From: an uncultured Collinsella sp.
GTDB taxonomy: Bacteria; Actinomycetota; Coriobacteriia; Coriobacteriales; Coriobacteriaceae
DNA: 33,232 bases
NCBI GenBank assembly: GCA_900542125.1
Contig: UQMO01000025.1
Span: 1-33,232 of the forward strand
Direction: 5' to 3'
The notes under the pieces were generated by a model. That model was not told the DNA's origin. It ran no database searches and worked only from the letters and a program-made list of their open reading frames with translations. The translations under genes were made by a program, and so were the position numbers. Within the stretch, counting starts at the first letter, position 1; every line of letters starts with the position of its first letter. Shown here piece by piece: positions 32,451 through 33,232 of this stretch.

Positions 32451-32475
32451 GTATACACGGCTGCGGGCGTATCCA
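32451..32475 (-). promoter_or_regulatory. Copy 1 of a 25-bp motif, candidate rplC promoter
   Basis: Reads TGGATACGCCCG then CAGCCGTGTATAC on the minus strand, followed by TAAAC, so TATACT with an upstream TG-type extension could be the -10 of the ribosomal operon. It shares 22 of 25 bases with 30586-30610 before rplB. No convincing -35 at the usual distance. Confidence 0.5.
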
Positions 32476-32525
32476 TCGAGATTCATATTTCACTCACATT
32501 GTTTACGCAGGTAAAGTGCGTGGCA

Positions 32526-32690
32526 CGTTCCCAGTGTGCGGCGGAGGGGGCGGGCCTGAGACATATTAAGGTTGCTGCTCTACAGTCCTGCTCACGACGG
32601 AGAGCACATTAAGTGCTCTCCTGTTCGTGCGGAACTCGCGACAACCTTAATATGTCTCAGGCCCGCCCCCTCCGCCGCACACTGGGAACG
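32526..32690. mobile_element. MITE-like palindromic element with perfect 49-bp arms
   Basis: Arms 32526-32574 and 32642-32690 are exact reverse complements over 49 bp, and a two-base gap then five more pairs extend them outward. The 67-bp centre contains its own hairpin GGAGAGCAC-ATTAA-GTGCTCTCC (32599-32621); the rest of the centre is only loosely symmetrical. There is no coding capacity. It lies between the histidine phosphatase gene and the ribosomal operon leader. A non-autonomous miniature transposable element is the best guess; a DNA-replication inversion artefact is possible. Confidence 0.6.
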
Positions 32691-32724
32691 CCACGTTGAT
32701 GTCTGCTAAACCTTGCTCGCTCAG

Positions 32725-33183
32725 CTAATTACTTTGTTGAGGGTCCACTATTTGCTGGAGGGTGAACTTGCATTGCATTGGCTCGCCTTCTGCTTGTGGC
32801 TTTGCCTCATCGAAATTGAAGATCATGATGGCGCAGTTGGGGAGTTTTGCTGGGAGCTCGAAGCCCTCTGGGGCTGCAGCCTTGATGAATTGGCGGCTGG
32901 CGCTGCCGTGGCTTACTGCCAGGAGGGTTTCGATGCCCTCGACGCCCATGATATCGGTGAGAGTGTCTACCATGCGCTCTTGCAGCGCGCGGCTTCCTTC
33001 TCCTCCGAAGGGGACCAGGTCCTCGCCCGGATCCCAGACGTCGGTGGGGAGGGCGTCGTGGGGGCCTTCTTCGAAGGTGCCGTAGCAGCGCTCGATAATG
33101 CCTTTGCAGGGCTCGACTGCTGCATCCGGGCCGATGAGCTCGCATGCGACGAGCTGAGCTGTGTCCATGGCTCGGCCTAAGGG
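32725..33183 (-). CDS. Histidine phosphatase family protein, N-terminus missing
   Basis: About 152 genomic residues remain of a phosphoglycerate-mutase-like phosphatase. PLGRAMDTAQL corresponds to the segment after the catalytic RHG (S.L.RA.+TA), E/RCYGTFEEG to the acid region, and LAVSHGSASRQFI to the second catalytic histidine. The RHG motif itself would lie beyond the contig end. An in-frame ATG at 33198 is inside the sequencing adapter and makes the false start MYKRQ. It is on the same strand as the ribosomal operon, upstream of the palindromic element. Confidence 0.85.
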   Translation of the reverse strand, partial: PLGRAMDTAQLVACELIGPDAAVEPCKGIIERCYGTFEEGPHDALPTDVWDPGEDLVPFGGEGSRALQERMVDTLTDIMGVEGIETLLAVSHGSASRQFIKAAAPEGFELPAKLPNCAIMIFNFDEAKPQAEGEPMQCKFTLQQIVDPQQSN

Positions 33184-33232
33184 CTGTCTCTTATACACAT
33201 CTCCGAGCCCACGAGACGCTCATGAATCTCGT
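33184..33232. other. Illumina Nextera P7-side adapter with i7 index (not genomic)
   Basis: 33184-33202 is the mosaic end, 33203-33217 the Nextera read-2 sequence, 33218-33225 an eight-base index (GCTCATGA) and 33226-33232 the start of P7. Genomic sequence ends at 33183. Confidence 0.98.

Larger units (their letters stand above)
32267..32724. other. Leader and upstream region of the ribosomal operon, no gene seen
   Basis: This 458-bp gap replaces the expected rpsJ gene; I checked for an S10-like frame and saw none. It contains short stems near the rplC start (TCCCAA/TTGGGA at 32273-32297 and GCGTAC/GTACGC at 32303-32324), a promoter-like 25-bp motif (32451-32475) and a large palindromic element (32526-32690). 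Confidence 0.7.

Noticed and set aside
32267..32525. Missing rpsJ hidden as a short or frameshifted gene
   Set aside because: Reading the minus strand upstream of rplC shows a stop about 20 codons before the start and no S10-like residues.
1..33232. tRNA or rRNA genes
   Set aside because: No cloverleaf-like stretch or conserved rRNA segment was seen in the intergenic gaps, though this was judged only by eye.

Overview
The window looks like one chromosomal contig from an anaerobic, high-GC gut actinobacterium of the class Coriobacteriia, most likely Collinsella or a close relative. This is an inference from the ribosomal protein sequences, the selenium/purine gene set and the base composition, recalled from family knowledge and not from a search. 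Both contig ends are not biological: bases 1-49 and 33184-33232 are complete Illumina Nextera adapters with their indexes. The two outermost genes are therefore truncated and end in adapter-encoded peptides.

Layout. (1) 50-9303, accessory region, all genes on the minus strand: a truncated DUF262/DUF1524 (GmrSD-like) restriction protein, a 787-residue protein I do not recognise, a small frameshifted gene, a DEDDh exonuclease, a DUF4143 ATPase and a second ATPase of the DUF234 type. It looks like a defence or mobile-gene island and carries unusual DNA: a 38-bp dyad, a tandem array with an exact 23-bp period before the DUF4143 gene, and a large nested palindrome before the DUF234 gene. (2) 9471-20442, a purine/selenium metabolism block: an NCS2 purine permease, SsnA, YgfK, a polyferredoxin and a fused molybdenum hydroxylase (XdhD/Se-dependent xanthine dehydrogenase type) form one minus-strand operon ending in a strong terminator. 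A YheO/DauR-type regulator is divergent from it and ridA follows. The likely job is uptake and anaerobic oxidation of purines, with electrons passed through ferredoxin and YgfK. (3) 20762-24271: a U32 family protein and an RluA-type pseudouridine synthase, followed by a BIME-like array of six alternating 15-mers and a bidirectional terminator. (4) 24318-26147: a two-gene unit of a Gfo/Idh/MocA oxidoreductase and a DeoR-type regulator. (5) 26413-32266: the S10-type ribosomal protein operon, rplC-rplD-rplW-rplB-rpsS-rplV-rpsC-rplP-rpmC-rpsQ-rplN-rplX. It lacks rpsJ at the front and is cut by a terminator after rplX. (6) 32526-33183: a palindromic element with perfect 49-bp arms and a truncated histidine phosphatase.

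The best candidates for something undescribed are the alternating 15-mer array (24002-24218), the 23-bp iterons and nested palindrome tied to the two ATPases (7695-7792 and 9254-9303), the unknown 787-residue protein in its exonuclease neighbourhood, and the 49-bp palindromic element together with the duplicated 25-bp motif in the ribosomal operon.
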